A DNA stretch of 64,000 nucleotides, taken from the IMG/VR virus record IMGVR_UViG_3300034060_001466, positions 1 through 64,000 of that record; one strand, written 5' to 3'. A program made the position numbers and the translations under genes. This document shows positions 1-8,323 of this stretch, one piece after another. Source of the DNA: a virus. The notes under the pieces are model-generated. The model did no database searches and was not told the origin of the DNA. It saw nothing but the letters and a program-made list of their open reading frames with translations. Position 1 is the stretch's first letter. The number at the start of each line of letters is the position of its first letter.

Positions 1-622
1 TAATATTAACAAAGTTATAATTACTAGTTACAGTTCGGATGACTCTAACTACATCTAATGCATCTTGCAGAGCATCATGGGTTACTTCTCCAGATAATTG
101 GCATCGATCCATGCACGTCTGTAAATTAGGTAAGCTCTCGTCAGTTTTCCAATTCATTAACAGAATGGCTGGATCCAAGATTCTCTGTCTAATCTGCACG
201 TTTGAACTCCAGTTTGGAAGTTTCTGCAGAAATACTTTGTCAAAACTTGCAAAGTTCTTACCTGCTGCATTAATTTTTACGCAACCAGTCGCCTCAGCTG
301 GGATACCATTTGAAGCTAGCCACATTTGAAATGAGTGGGCTACTAGTCCAACCGGTAAAATGTTATGATACTTTCGGTATGCGAGACGTTCGTCCTTTGT
401 TAGATTCTCTAAACCGCCAAGAATTTTTAGAATCCAAGAGTTTAGAGATAGGGCAAATGGACTTCCTACATACGTAGTGTGTTCCACAATACACTGAAAT
501 TTAGGTAGTTCTTCCAATGAGGCTGGATTTAGGGTGTCCTCAATGACAGCTCCAATCTGTAAAATTTGACAGGTCTCTGGATCAAGACCCGTCGTTTCAA
601 TATCAATCGATACGTATTTCAT
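1..622 (-). CDS. DEDDh-family 3'-5' exonuclease, partial (C-terminus beyond window)
   Basis: The reverse strand from the ATG at 622 is open to the window edge, giving at least 207 residues. The three exonuclease motifs of the DnaQ/DEDDh family are visible: ExoI DIETTGLDP with D7 and E9, ExoII around D128 (KNFASFD), and ExoIII THDALQDALD with H182 and D187. These residues bind the two metal ions that cleave DNA or RNA from the 3' end. The protein is probably a stand-alone proofreading or processing exonuclease, comparable in role to phage DexA-like or DnaQ-like enzymes; the exact substrate cannot be told from sequence. It starts 2 nt downstream of the SSB-like gene stop and appears co-transcribed with the SSB, guanylate kinase and ligase block. 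The gene has no stop inside the window. Confidence 0.85.
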   Translation of the reverse strand, partial: MKYVSIDIETTGLDPETCQILQIGAVIEDTLNPASLEELPKFQCIVEHTTYVGSPFALSLNSWILKILGGLENLTKDERLAYRKYHNILPVGLVAHSFQMWLASNGIPAEATGCVKINAAGKNFASFDKVFLQKLPNWSSNVQIRQRILDPAILLMNWKTDESLPNLQTCMDRCQLSGEVTHDALQDALDVVRVIRTVTSNYNFVNI

Positions 623-624
623 AA

Positions 625-1053
625 TTAAAAGTCGAATGGTAAATCGTCATCAGTCAAAGTAGACTGAGTCGATGTTGATTTTTTTGGTGCAGAGGTCTCA
701 ATTCCAAGGCTACGGAAGATTTCGTCATCGTCCTCATCATTAAAATCAGAAGCAGGTTTACTTACGTTAGCTCTCTGCTGTCCGTTGATTCGGTAAGCCT
801 CAAGGCTATTAAAGTATTTTGTCTGACCTGACTTGTCTGTCCAGTCTCGGCCTTTTACATCAAACGCAACTGAGACAGTATCTCCGATTCCATAAGAATC
901 AATCATGTCACATTTGTCCTGTACAAGTCCAAATACAATTTTTTGCGGGTACTTATCTCCCGATTCAATTACAAATTCTCTCTTACGAAAGCCTTTATTG
1001 AAAGTCTGTGCTGGGAAAATCTCAATGATTATTCCGTTTAGTTCAAATGCCAT
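625..1053 (-). CDS. DUF3127-type single-stranded DNA-binding protein
   Basis: A 142-residue protein matching the DUF3127 family, an OB-fold SSB-like family typical of Bacteroidota. It shows the pattern KREFVIES, then YPQKIVF, then VAFDVKGRDW and KYFNSLEAYRI. After about residue 95 the chain becomes low-complexity and acidic, and it ends in DDDLPFDF. This resembles the acidic C-terminal tip by which bacterial SSB recruits partner proteins. The likely role is coating single-stranded DNA during phage replication and recombination. It lies between the exonuclease and guanylate kinase genes with 1-2 nt spacing, so it belongs to one replication operon. The family call is by eye; the SSB role is an inference from fold family, acidic tip and context. 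Confidence 0.75.
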   Translation of the reverse strand: MAFELNGIIIEIFPAQTFNKGFRKREFVIESGDKYPQKIVFGLVQDKCDMIDSYGIGDTVSVAFDVKGRDWTDKSGQTKYFNSLEAYRINGQQRANVSKPASDFNDEDDDEIFRSLGIETSAPKKSTSTQSTLTDDDLPFDF

Positions 1054-1054
1054 A

Positions 1055-1534
1055 TTAGAAATCGTGGTTAGTTATTTTTATATCATAATTTGTGAAGCCT
1101 TCAAAATCTTTACGATCGGCCTCTAATCGTCTGTCTACTGAATCACCGGGCATGTCTCGGTCCATCATACGTTGACGCCTAACATCCTCAGCAATATCAA
1201 AGAATATTACCAATGACTCTTTACGCGCATCATCAGACAGGTGAGCTAAGCCACTAGGTGTCATGATGAATACGTCATCCTCATCGAATTGGTCACGAGT
1301 AGTTCCGTAAATCCAGCCATTAAACTCAACGTATTCATAGAACTCGTCATTTTTAATTAGATCAGCTGCCTGTTCTGGACTTAAGAAGAAGTAATCTCTT
1401 CCTTCAACTTCCCCTTCGCGTGGAGGGCGTGTTGTGTAACTTACTGCGTACCTAAAACCTCTATCTTCGAATTTTTTACGAAGAAAATCTTTTCCGCTTG
1501 CGGCTCTGCCGACTACAATTATTCGTTTGCTCAT
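1055..1534 (-). CDS. gmk: guanylate kinase
   Basis: A 159-residue P-loop kinase of the guanylate kinase family, which phosphorylates GMP or dGMP to the diphosphate. The P-loop is at residues 9-16 (GRAASGKD). The GMP-binding segment SYTTRPPREGEVEGRDYFF is near-canonical (S-x-T-T-R-x-P-R-x-G-E). The lid region carries RRQRMMDRD. One oddity is that the last P-loop position, normally Ser or Thr and used for Mg coordination, is Asp here. The length is short compared with cellular Gmk (about 200 residues), as is common in phage nucleotide kinases. It starts 7 nt downstream of the ligase stop and likely supplies dGDP for phage DNA synthesis. Confidence 0.85.
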   Translation of the reverse strand: MSKRIIVVGRAASGKDFLRKKFEDRGFRYAVSYTTRPPREGEVEGRDYFFLSPEQAADLIKNDEFYEYVEFNGWIYGTTRDQFDEDDVFIMTPSGLAHLSDDARKESLVIFFDIAEDVRRQRMMDRDMPGDSVDRRLEADRKDFEGFTNYDIKITNHDF

Positions 1535-1541
1535 ATATAAA

Positions 1542-2831
1542 TTAAAATTCTCTCTTTTGACCGTGGATTGCTTTGAATACTGGAAATCTTAGGGAATGAG
1601 CTCCGTGTTGATCAGTAGTTTCTTCAAAGAATTGAACGGTAATTGTTTTACCTAAAATTTCATTTGGGTTTTTGTGATAGTATCTTCGCTGTTCAATATT
1701 AAAACCTGAACCCACTCTAACTGTATTGCCTTTATGCTCTACGATTACTGCTTTCAACATGACCTCCTCAACCTCTTTTCCCATGTCAATGATACGATTT
1801 ACGTCAGATTCAAGATCAATTACGACGTATTCTGCATCGTGCATCTTTTTAACTTTAAGCAGATTCTTTGAGCGTTTGCCTTCGTAACCAATATCCTTAC
1901 GCATCATTACTCCTTCGTAACCCATTTCAGTTGCATCAGCTACAATCTTTTCAAATTCGTCAACCGATTTTATTTGAAATTGTGGAAGTGGTTCTGCATA
2001 GGTTAAGTCAGTTACGATTGCATTTAAGATAATTAATCGAGCTGAAAGAGAAACTTCCCCTGCTTGATTATTAAATTCAGCCATTTCTAAGAAGTCAAAT
2101 ACGTAATACTTTGGAGTCTGAATCGTATGGTTCTTTCTGCCGATCTCCTTGATAATTCCTTGGAAATCTTCAAGTCCACCTTCTTTCATAACGCAAACTT
2201 CTCCGTCCAATACTTTGTTTCTGAGACCAAGTTTCTTAATGTCCTCTGCTAAAACTGAAAGAGTTAAGAATTCATTGCCCGCTCGTGAATAAAATTTAGG
2301 TTCTCCGTGTTCGTCAATTATTGTAATACACCGAACTCCATCAAGCTTACGACTTGCCCACCATTCTCCAGATTCGAAATTTACCTTCTTTTCATTTCCG
2401 TCAAACTTCTCAGCGAGAGCGACATCAAAAGTAGGAACCGTTCCGGGCATTACTGAGTTAATTAAAGTAGCCGTAGCTCTAGTCTTTAAGTTACGATCTA
2501 TCACATCATAGATCACATCTGCGAACTCCTGATTCTTGGCAATAAAACCATTAACTACCTGTATAGCATTATGGCCAGTGACACGACGTTCATTCAGATC
2601 GTCAAGTAATTGAAACAAGTTATCGTAACTATCGACAGTAAGATCTTGACGCTTTTTCAAGTTATCTGAGGTAACGTAGTACTGCTTAAACGGAGAGTAT
2701 ACGTATTCAAATAACTTACGCAAGGTCGAGGTATCATACTTTTTAAGTATCTCCTTTTTATCGTTGGTTGAAGAAGTAGCCTTCATTTCTTCAATGAACT
2801 CGGCAACCTGTTTAAAATCTGATGTTTTCAT
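1542..2831 (-). CDS. ATP-dependent DNA ligase
   Basis: A 429-residue ATP-dependent DNA ligase that seals nicks through an enzyme-adenylate. The nucleotidyltransferase motif I is SRKLDGVR with the adenylated lysine near residue 162. Motif III is YYVFDFLEM, motif IV EGVMMRKD, and motif V LLKVKK. The C-terminal part (GNTVRVGSGFN, ITVQFFEETTD) fits the OB-fold domain. The N-terminal alpha-helical region resembles T4 gp30-type ligases. The frame is open for 16 more codons upstream, but those run across the intrinsic terminator at 2851-2876, so I place the start at the ATG at 2831 (MKTSDFKQ). Because that terminator separates it from the gene upstream, it probably has its own promoter. Confidence 0.9.
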   Translation of the reverse strand: MKTSDFKQVAEFIEEMKATSSTNDKKEILKKYDTSTLRKLFEYVYSPFKQYYVTSDNLKKRQDLTVDSYDNLFQLLDDLNERRVTGHNAIQVVNGFIAKNQEFADVIYDVIDRNLKTRATATLINSVMPGTVPTFDVALAEKFDGNEKKVNFESGEWWASRKLDGVRCITIIDEHGEPKFYSRAGNEFLTLSVLAEDIKKLGLRNKVLDGEVCVMKEGGLEDFQGIIKEIGRKNHTIQTPKYYVFDFLEMAEFNNQAGEVSLSARLIILNAIVTDLTYAEPLPQFQIKSVDEFEKIVADATEMGYEGVMMRKDIGYEGKRSKNLLKVKKMHDAEYVVIDLESDVNRIIDMGKEVEEVMLKAVIVEHKGNTVRVGSGFNIEQRRYYHKNPNEILGKTITVQFFEETTDQHGAHSLRFPVFKAIHGQKREF

Positions 2832-2836
2832 ATTGA

Positions 2837-2849
2837 TTATTATACTAAA
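2837..2849 (-). promoter_or_regulatory. candidate promoter -10 element (TAGTATAATAATC) for ligase operon
   Basis: Read on the minus strand, TATAAT occupies 2844-2839 within TAGTATAATAATC. It lies between the intrinsic terminator (2851-2876) and the ligase ATG at 2831, where a new promoter is expected. The end of TATAAT is only 7 nt from the ATG, so transcripts would be leaderless or nearly so. No clear -35 was seen. Confidence 0.3.
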
Positions 2850-2850
2850 C

Positions 2851-2876
2851 AAAAAAAGCCGCTGTCGCGGCTTTTT
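2851..2876 (-). terminator. intrinsic terminator (bidirectional form)
   Basis: An inverted repeat AAAAAGCCGC-TGTC-GCGGCTTTTT forms a 10-bp stem with a 4-nt loop and T-tracts on both strands. It sits 19 nt beyond the stop of the 2895-3461 gene and just before the ligase start. This fits termination of the upstream minus-strand unit. Confidence 0.8.
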
Positions 2877-2894
2877 CATAAAATTTATAAATTA

Positions 2895-3461
2895 TTAGCT
2901 AGGGTTTACAACCTCTTCGTTAGCCAAGTTATCAAGTTCGTCTTGTTTCGCCATTCCAACTTTGATAGTTTGGATAATACGATCAAGCTCTTTCATTTCC
3001 ATTACTGAAGTGTTAAGAGCTACTGCGATACGAAATACACGTTGTGCTGATTCAAGGCTAGATCCTTCGAACTTGTTAAGTAGAATTGCTGCAGCTTCTA
3101 GGGCAGATGCCTGAATTTGAACTGCTCCACTCGATTCAGTGTTTTCGTCCTGTTCCTGCTCCAATCGCGCAATTGCAGAAGAGAATCCCAAGAAACAATT
3201 CATTACCATGAATGCTTCATTAGGGCCAGTGAAAGTAAATTTACCTCCATTGCATGCATTTTTGATCCATTTAAGATCAGCTAATTCTAATTTAACTGGG
3301 AAGTATCCAGTACGACGATTGATAAGCATGTCAAGTTCTGACATTTCTTGTACAGGCTCTTCGCCGCCTTCTTGTGTTGGTTCCATTTCTGGAGAAGTTT
3401 CTTCGACCATTACAGTTTCTTCAACTAATAAGTCGGTTGCTAGTTCTTGTGAGTTTTCCAT
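2895..3461 (-). CDS. conserved-type phage protein of unknown function, acidic N-terminus
   Basis: A 188-residue protein I do not recognise. The first 45 residues are strongly acidic and low-complexity (repeated E, EE, TSPEMEPTQEGGEE). The rest is a compact alpha-helical-looking domain (LADLKWIKNACNGG, SALEAAAILLNKFEG, FRIAVALNTSVMEMKELDRIIQTI). No transmembrane segment or catalytic motif is evident. It is followed by an intrinsic terminator, so it ends a transcription unit that may begin with the Nudix gene or further upstream. An acidic N-terminus can act in protein interaction or DNA mimicry, but nothing here decides that. Confidence 0.7.
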   Translation of the reverse strand: MENSQELATDLLVEETVMVEETSPEMEPTQEGGEEPVQEMSELDMLINRRTGYFPVKLELADLKWIKNACNGGKFTFTGPNEAFMVMNCFLGFSSAIARLEQEQDENTESSGAVQIQASALEAAAILLNKFEGSSLESAQRVFRIAVALNTSVMEMKELDRIIQTIKVGMAKQDELDNLANEEVVNPS

Positions 3462-3514
3462 TTGAATAAAGATATTGTTTAGATTATTATTCTACTAGGA
3501 AACTTGAACTAGTT

Positions 3515-3985
3515 TTAGGAAAGTCTGTCTAAAATTATAAGTTGGGCTCGCGAAACTTTTGAGTAAGCCTCTTTGATATCGATGAATCCGGCCCAGTCAA
3601 TCTCTTCTGCCTGAAGTTGGCTCTTTGGAATAGTTAATGACTCCAGCTCAATCTCAGATAGATCCTCAATTCGGAAAACGAAATAGTGTAGTGCATTCTT
3701 GTACTTGCCGTCTTTATCGTAAACTTCAACTGTCTGCACGGGCAATTCTAATTTATCTGGAGAAAGATAGATTCCTGTCTCTTCGCTAAGTTCTCGTAGA
3801 GCAGCATTCATTAGGTCTTCGCCAGCTTCGACCTTGCCCTTTGGAATTCCCATGATTGGTCTAACCCAACTTCCATTAGTTGGATGAACTAGTAAAATTT
3901 TTTGATTGTATAATATTGCTACACCGGCCGTATCGTGGCCAGCTGATGACTCAGCTAAGAATTCAGAGAATGCTTTAATCTTCAT
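3515..3985 (-). CDS. Nudix hydrolase with capsid-targeting-like N-terminus
   Basis: A 156-residue Nudix hydrolase, a pyrophosphohydrolase acting on nucleoside diphosphates linked to another moiety. The Nudix box is complete from G50 to residue 72 (G-x5-E-x7-REL-x-EE-x-G-I), with R64, E65, E68 and E69. Residues 1-17 (MKIKAFSEFLAESS...) precede the fold. They resemble the capsid-targeting sequence of T4 internal proteins (MKTYQEFIAEA-type), which prohead protease cleaves after a Glu. That would imply packaging of the enzyme in the head, but no protease gene is seen in this window. Possible substrates include NADH, ADP-ribose, capped RNA or mutagenic nucleotides; the sequence does not decide. 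The start follows the upstream stop by 7 nt. Confidence 0.85.
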   Translation of the reverse strand: MKIKAFSEFLAESSAGHDTAGVAILYNQKILLVHPTNGSWVRPIMGIPKGKVEAGEDLMNAALRELSEETGIYLSPDKLELPVQTVEVYDKDGKYKNALHYFVFRIEDLSEIELESLTIPKSQLQAEEIDWAGFIDIKEAYSKVSRAQLIILDRLS

Positions 3986-3992
3986 TTAGTTA

Positions 3993-4991
3993 TTATACTA
4001 AAGCTGCCTTTATTGCTGCGATACTCTCAGTATACGTGACCGTATCGAATCTGTATGCTGTGTAAAAACCGGACCAAAGCGTGAGACCTCTTATTCCAAC
4101 TGTCCAGGCCGCAAATTTTTCAGGCCATTTTTGGGTAGTACCCATAATCTCGTCGATTTCCCCAGCAATACCTGTTAAAAAACCGCCAGATTTACCGGAC
4201 GCTGTCCACATCTTGGCAAGTTGATCAGCGGAGAATTTTGGTGAAATTAGCATGTACAAACCGTGCATAGCTGCACTATCAGCAAATGATGTAACTGTCT
4301 CATTTAGCTTAAGATCAACTGCGTCCATGATCATCTTAATATCAGCATCTGACTCAACTGAGCCGGCTTTCTTGTATTTTGAGGTAATTGTGGTTACTTG
4401 TGTAGGTAAATCTCCACCGGTCAGCTTAATCCAATTGTCTGCGATATTACCGTCACCTAGTAAAAAGCTGGCATTTGCTGCTTTTTCGATTCCTGCGAAG
4501 GAGCCGCCTAATGCTTTAACCTTATTGGTTTGAGCAGTAACCCATTTAATATGATCAGGAGTCCATGCCTTTCCGAATTTTTGAATCGATATTGTGATTA
4601 ATGCAGCAATAAATTCATACATTTTACCCTTTGGGTCATATTCGGCAATCTTATTAATGTCAATAGATGAGCCGGAAACTGGAGACGACGAGGTTGCCGC
4701 TGCTAGCTTAAGACTTCCTTTTACTGGCTTTAAGTCTGTTCCGATTTGATAAGCGACGTTAATCATGTCTTTTCCGTTATCGTGTTTAACCATGAACGTA
4801 TAGTTACCAGCTGCCTTCTTTGATTCAACTTCATCCATGAATTGGTTCCATTGGTTTGCATAAGGTCCTCCATTTTGACCAGATAATAGTTTAGTTAAAC
4901 CGTCAGCTGTTTGCATATCAGCGGCCTCATTGACCAGTAAGTAGCCATGAGACTTTTTCTCTAAAATAAGCGCGTAATTTGAAATATTCAT
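3993..4991 (-). CDS. probable virion-associated protein of unknown function
   Basis: A 332-residue protein without a recognised domain. The N-terminus (MNISNYALILEKKSHGYLLVNEAAD) ends in a VNEA motif, comparable to LAES, LTEA and similar sites at the same place in neighbouring proteins, so a processed leader is possible. A Ser/Ala-rich linker near residues 103-112 separates a small N-terminal domain from a larger, mostly helical C-terminal one rich in Ala, Gly and Trp. It has the same orientation as the Nudix gene (7 nt gap) and the PG-binding-like gene, and a late-promoter-like box lies upstream. A virion or internal-head role is inferred only from leader and context. Confidence 0.6.
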   Translation of the reverse strand: MNISNYALILEKKSHGYLLVNEAADMQTADGLTKLLSGQNGGPYANQWNQFMDEVESKKAAGNYTFMVKHDNGKDMINVAYQIGTDLKPVKGSLKLAAATSSSPVSGSSIDINKIAEYDPKGKMYEFIAALITISIQKFGKAWTPDHIKWVTAQTNKVKALGGSFAGIEKAANASFLLGDGNIADNWIKLTGGDLPTQVTTITSKYKKAGSVESDADIKMIMDAVDLKLNETVTSFADSAAMHGLYMLISPKFSADQLAKMWTASGKSGGFLTGIAGEIDEIMGTTQKWPEKFAAWTVGIRGLTLWSGFYTAYRFDTVTYTESIAAIKAALV

Positions 4992-4996
4992 TTGTT

Positions 4997-5012
4997 GTAG
5001 TATATTTATTTT
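4997..5012 (-). promoter_or_regulatory. late-promoter-like motif AAATAAATATACTAC
   Basis: Minus-strand AAATAAATATACTAC ends a few nucleotides before the ATG at 4991. It matches the AATAAATA core seen upstream of many genes here, but is closer to the start than most copies, so it is a weaker case. Confidence 0.35.
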
Positions 5013-5015
5013 TTA

Positions 5016-6020
5016 TTAAAATGGACTAGGCCTTTGAACTTTACGGTCGACTGGCTTTTCTACTTTCTTATTAGCTGCATCGATTTGAGCTTGAGTTAAG
5101 TTCACAAAGGCTGCATCTAATTTAGCAGAAATCTCTGCATTAATTGAGTCAACTGGAGTACCGTTATTTACAAGTTTTCCAATTGCATTAGCTGTACCGC
5201 TTCCATATTTACCGTCTGCTCCGAATTTACCAAGAGCCGTTGCTGCGTCTCCGCCTAGTGTCTTGATCTTCTTCTGTAGATCTTGAACCTTTTGATTAAA
5301 TCCTGGGGCTTTCTTAAGATCAACGAAGGTAGTTGAGTTCGATTGAGAGCCTTGTGGCGAGTCGACCGTTTGTGTAGAAGTAGTAGGTGAAACTGTCGTT
5401 GTATCAGTAGTCGTAGGTTTATCAGTAGCTGATTGGCCTTCGCTTTTCATGTAAGACGGATAAACTTTATCGATTTCAATAAGCTTGCCCGATTTATCCC
5501 TTGCTGGTACTGGCTGCGCCAACTTAATATCAATTAATTTTTCTTGATGCCATACAGCTAACGGAATCTTTGAACCTGAAACGGTCGCGGTTGCGATTGG
5601 TTCAGCTTTAGTTACATCATAGAATACGTCGGCTGCAGGTTTGTCAACTCCAGCAGATTCGCCTGTGTGTTGTCTTCTATACGTAACAAAGGCAATTTCA
5701 GCTTTAGCTACCTCTTTTCCAACTAAATTCGTCTTGTTCATAACTCCACTGTACACAATACCAAGGGTCATGCTCGCAGGAGTTCCTTCAAATTTAGTAG
5801 TAGTCCACCAATTTTTAAAATCGCCGTTCATTACTAAACTGTCGATAATCGACTGAATTGGTGTTGCATTGCTGATTGAATCAGCAGATCCACTCTTTAG
5901 TACAACTTTCCATCTAGCAAGTTCGCCGGCTTCTGGTGAAATCTTAGTTATGTTTGCTTTATCGACTGCTTCAGTTAACGAAGTTGCTCTAAAGCTTTCA
6001 AATGTTTTAACAAAGGTCAT
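5016..6020 (-). CDS. probable virion protein with peptidoglycan-binding-like domain
   Basis: A 334-residue protein. Residues 1-19 (MTFVKTFESFRATSLTEAV) again look like a T4-type capsid-targeting leader with a potential LTEA cleavage site. The middle, residues about 190-225, is a Ser/Thr/Gln-rich linker (repeated TTDTTTVSPTT style). Residues about 240-295 resemble PG_binding_1 (VQDLQKKIKTLGG..., then GADGKYGSGTANAIGKL), a three-helix cell-wall-binding fold. No hydrolase motif is attached. The combination fits a protein that leaves the virion with the DNA and contacts peptidoglycan, but a structural or host-surface role is also possible. A late-promoter-like box lies 24 nt upstream of the start. 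Confidence 0.65.
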   Translation of the reverse strand: MTFVKTFESFRATSLTEAVDKANITKISPEAGELARWKVVLKSGSADSISNATPIQSIIDSLVMNGDFKNWWTTTKFEGTPASMTLGIVYSGVMNKTNLVGKEVAKAEIAFVTYRRQHTGESAGVDKPAADVFYDVTKAEPIATATVSGSKIPLAVWHQEKLIDIKLAQPVPARDKSGKLIEIDKVYPSYMKSEGQSATDKPTTTDTTTVSPTTSTQTVDSPQGSQSNSTTFVDLKKAPGFNQKVQDLQKKIKTLGGDAATALGKFGADGKYGSGTANAIGKLVNNGTPVDSINAEISAKLDAAFVNLTQAQIDAANKKVEKPVDRKVQRPSPF

Positions 6021-6036
6021 TTGTTTCTGTTATTAT

Positions 6037-6052
6037 TTTAATTATTTATTTC
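6037..6052 (-). promoter_or_regulatory. late-promoter-like motif AAATAAATAATTAAAA
   Basis: Minus-strand AAATAAATAATTAAAA lies about 24 nt upstream of the ATG at 6020, at the spacing shared with other copies of the motif. It falls at the end of the upstream gene (stop at 6042). Confidence 0.5.
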
Positions 6053-8312
6053 CGAATGAAAGGCCTTTAACTGAGAAGAGCCCTTCGTTTACTGGAGGTA
6101 ACTTAATTTCAGGTTCTTCGCCCGATTGAATAAGTTTCAAGGCTTCTGCTTTTATACCAGCAGCCTCTTCCGGTCGGATTTTTCCCATACGAACCATCTC
6201 TTGAATGGTGCTGTCTAACCGAGACTTATCGACTAGATTTACATTAATTACTCCAGATTCAGGATCGTAAACATCTGCGAAATAGGCTTGGACGACAGGC
6301 TCATTATAGTCAAGAGCATGTTGAACATCAATTGATGTATCTAATCCTAGTGAAGCTAGTACCTGTTTTGAGTAGTCTGTGCTCTTCTTTTGGAATTCAG
6401 CTGCTTGTGCAGGATCTTCTCCCATGTTAGCAGTTCCTCCTAAATTTGCAGTACTTCCTGGAAAATCTGCAACGAATGAGCCGGTTGTTGCTTGAACAGC
6501 CGCCGCCTGTAATCCGCAATCTACCTTTGCGACAGTCCTTTGTGGGTTTGAACTTTCTTCTGCTTCTTCCAATGCAGATATTCCTGTTCTAACTAACGAT
6601 GAAGTTGCGCCAAGAGCTACATCTCCTGCTTTATTTGCGCCGGCTTGGATAATACATTCAAGTGATCCGTATTTTTGCCAAACTAATCTAGCTACCAGGT
6701 TAAGAACTCGCTTGAAAGGTACGGCTCTCATTCCAATAGCGCCGCCTTTCTTTGTGAGAATTTCAAGAGTCTTAACGCTACCATTAAATTTAGCAACTCC
6801 CTCGATGAATGCTTCCGGCTTAGCAACAAACGGTGCAAATGCTCTAATTTCAGATTTAGATAAGTTCTTAGCTATTGCTGGATTAGTTAAGAACACTTCA
6901 AAGAATTTCTTAACTTCTTGAGGGTTTCCTCCTCTAGCTAATCTAATTAAGTGATCTCCACCTGGTCTCCAGCCGGCTGCACCTAACAGTTTAACTGCCT
7001 CAGGATCTTTCATTATCCTATCAACTGACAGTTTAGCTTGTCCAATTAATTCATTTTCCATTTTTGCAGCGATCGCAATGTCTTTCTGCTTGGAAGATAA
7101 TTGGCTAATTGAATCCATGAATTTCGTATTTGAAGTAACTGTCTGCTTTAGATCACTTAAGTAACCTCCTCTAGCTCTAATGTACTTATCTGCTTGAGTT
7201 GCATCAAAGTCTTTAAGTGCTGCACTGATATCTGCTCCGACTTCAGATGAAGTTTTTCCAGCTTTAAGAGCTTGATCTTGAGCACCTAGGGCAACTTCTT
7301 TACGAGCAGCTTTAGCCAAGTCATCCGCACTTTGAGCAATTTCTTTTCCTACTCCAGGCTTTGTAAGAATTTGAGTAGCTGTATCGAAATTTCTACCAAT
7401 CATCGAGACGTTCACTACAATAGAGTCTACTAATTTTGAAATTTTAAATCCAAATTTTCCAGCCATACCAAAGGTTGCAAGATTAATCGCAGTATCCATA
7501 AACCCGGCGATCATTCTAACTACTGAGACTGCGGTGTTTAGGAAAAACTTAGCAAGTCCTTTAAATAAGCTAATCACATTGTCTAATAAACTCTTTCCGC
7601 CGATTCGGATAATTCCATCTTTTAGTGCAATTACTCCTTTTTCTAGAGCAACAACGTCCTTCCCAGATCTAAATATGAGAGGTAGAATTTTTTCCAATAA
7701 CGGCATTGCTGGTTTTAGTACTATCTTCAATACATCAGAGGCTTGAGTAATATCAATTGCTGAAAGAAGGCTTAATACCATTGAGACGTACTCCCCTTTA
7801 TACAATGAAATTAGAGCAGATAGAACGTTTGCAACAATATCAATAGGAAAACCTACCCATGTGAATGGCACAAGTCCAATAATATCCAGCACAAGACGTA
7901 AGATATTAAGACCCATTTCTACTGGATCCGGATCACTTACTAGGCTAGCTAAGAAGTCTCCAATAGACCCTAATAGACCCTCGTTAAGAGTTTCAATTGT
8001 TTCTAAATAAGATTCATTGATTCTTAATTCAATCGTATCATATCCAGCTCGAGCTAAAAAATCTTCCTTTCGAATAATATCTTGAATATCTTCAAAATTC
8101 TCAAATAAGTATACTTGGTGAGCAAAAACTTCTGATTCAGAATGTTTTCTTTTGATTGTAACTGGCGTTGCCAAAATACTAAAATCAACTTTATCTAGAG
8201 CCTCAAAAAAGGCAGCAGGTATTTGATTAAAGTATTGGGTCAGCTTATCAGTAGAGTTTCCTGAAGTCGATAACGATTCAAAAAACTGTTGGGACGAAAC
8301 TACGTATGACAT
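6042..8312 (-). CDS. large virion/ejection-type protein with hydrophobic domain
   Basis: A 756-residue protein. Residues about 110-190 are unusually hydrophobic and glycine/proline-marked (LLGSIGDFLASLV, VLDIIGLVPFTWVGFPIDI, VLSALISLYKGEYVSMVLSLLSAI). This resembles the membrane-active or pre-toxin-like segments of large phage-injected and polymorphic-toxin proteins. A second hydrophobic block lies at about 255-290. From about 300 to 480 the chain is alanine/lysine-rich and helical. The N-terminus (MSYVVSSQQFFESLS) is short and may be processed. It is grouped with two other candidate internal proteins. I infer a structural or DNA-ejection role; no enzymatic motif is visible. The start is set by the ATG at 8312 behind a late-promoter-like motif. 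Confidence 0.65.
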   Translation of the reverse strand: MSYVVSSQQFFESLSTSGNSTDKLTQYFNQIPAAFFEALDKVDFSILATPVTIKRKHSESEVFAHQVYLFENFEDIQDIIRKEDFLARAGYDTIELRINESYLETIETLNEGLLGSIGDFLASLVSDPDPVEMGLNILRLVLDIIGLVPFTWVGFPIDIVANVLSALISLYKGEYVSMVLSLLSAIDITQASDVLKIVLKPAMPLLEKILPLIFRSGKDVVALEKGVIALKDGIIRIGGKSLLDNVISLFKGLAKFFLNTAVSVVRMIAGFMDTAINLATFGMAGKFGFKISKLVDSIVVNVSMIGRNFDTATQILTKPGVGKEIAQSADDLAKAARKEVALGAQDQALKAGKTSSEVGADISAALKDFDATQADKYIRARGGYLSDLKQTVTSNTKFMDSISQLSSKQKDIAIAAKMENELIGQAKLSVDRIMKDPEAVKLLGAAGWRPGGDHLIRLARGGNPQEVKKFFEVFLTNPAIAKNLSKSEIRAFAPFVAKPEAFIEGVAKFNGSVKTLEILTKKGGAIGMRAVPFKRVLNLVARLVWQKYGSLECIIQAGANKAGDVALGATSSLVRTGISALEEAEESSNPQRTVAKVDCGLQAAAVQATTGSFVADFPGSTANLGGTANMGEDPAQAAEFQKKSTDYSKQVLASLGLDTSIDVQHALDYNEPVVQAYFADVYDPESGVINVNLVDKSRLDSTIQEMVRMGKIRPEEAAGIKAEALKLIQSGEEPEIKLPPVNEGLFSVKGLSFGNK

Positions 8313-8323
8313 TTATAAAAATA

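Noticed and set aside
39-329. Plus-strand frame of 96 residues at the left edge
   Set aside because: Fully antisense to the exonuclease, no recognisable features.
2832-2879. Longer start of the DNA ligase (residues MKKPRQRLFLFSIIIN)
   Set aside because: It is read across the intrinsic terminator hairpin, and the ATG at 2831 matches ligase N-termini better.
3983-3998. TAGTATAATAAC before the Nudix gene as a promoter
   Set aside because: The TATAA includes the stop codon of the upstream gene (TTA GTA TAA), so the match is partly explained by coding and is not independent evidence.
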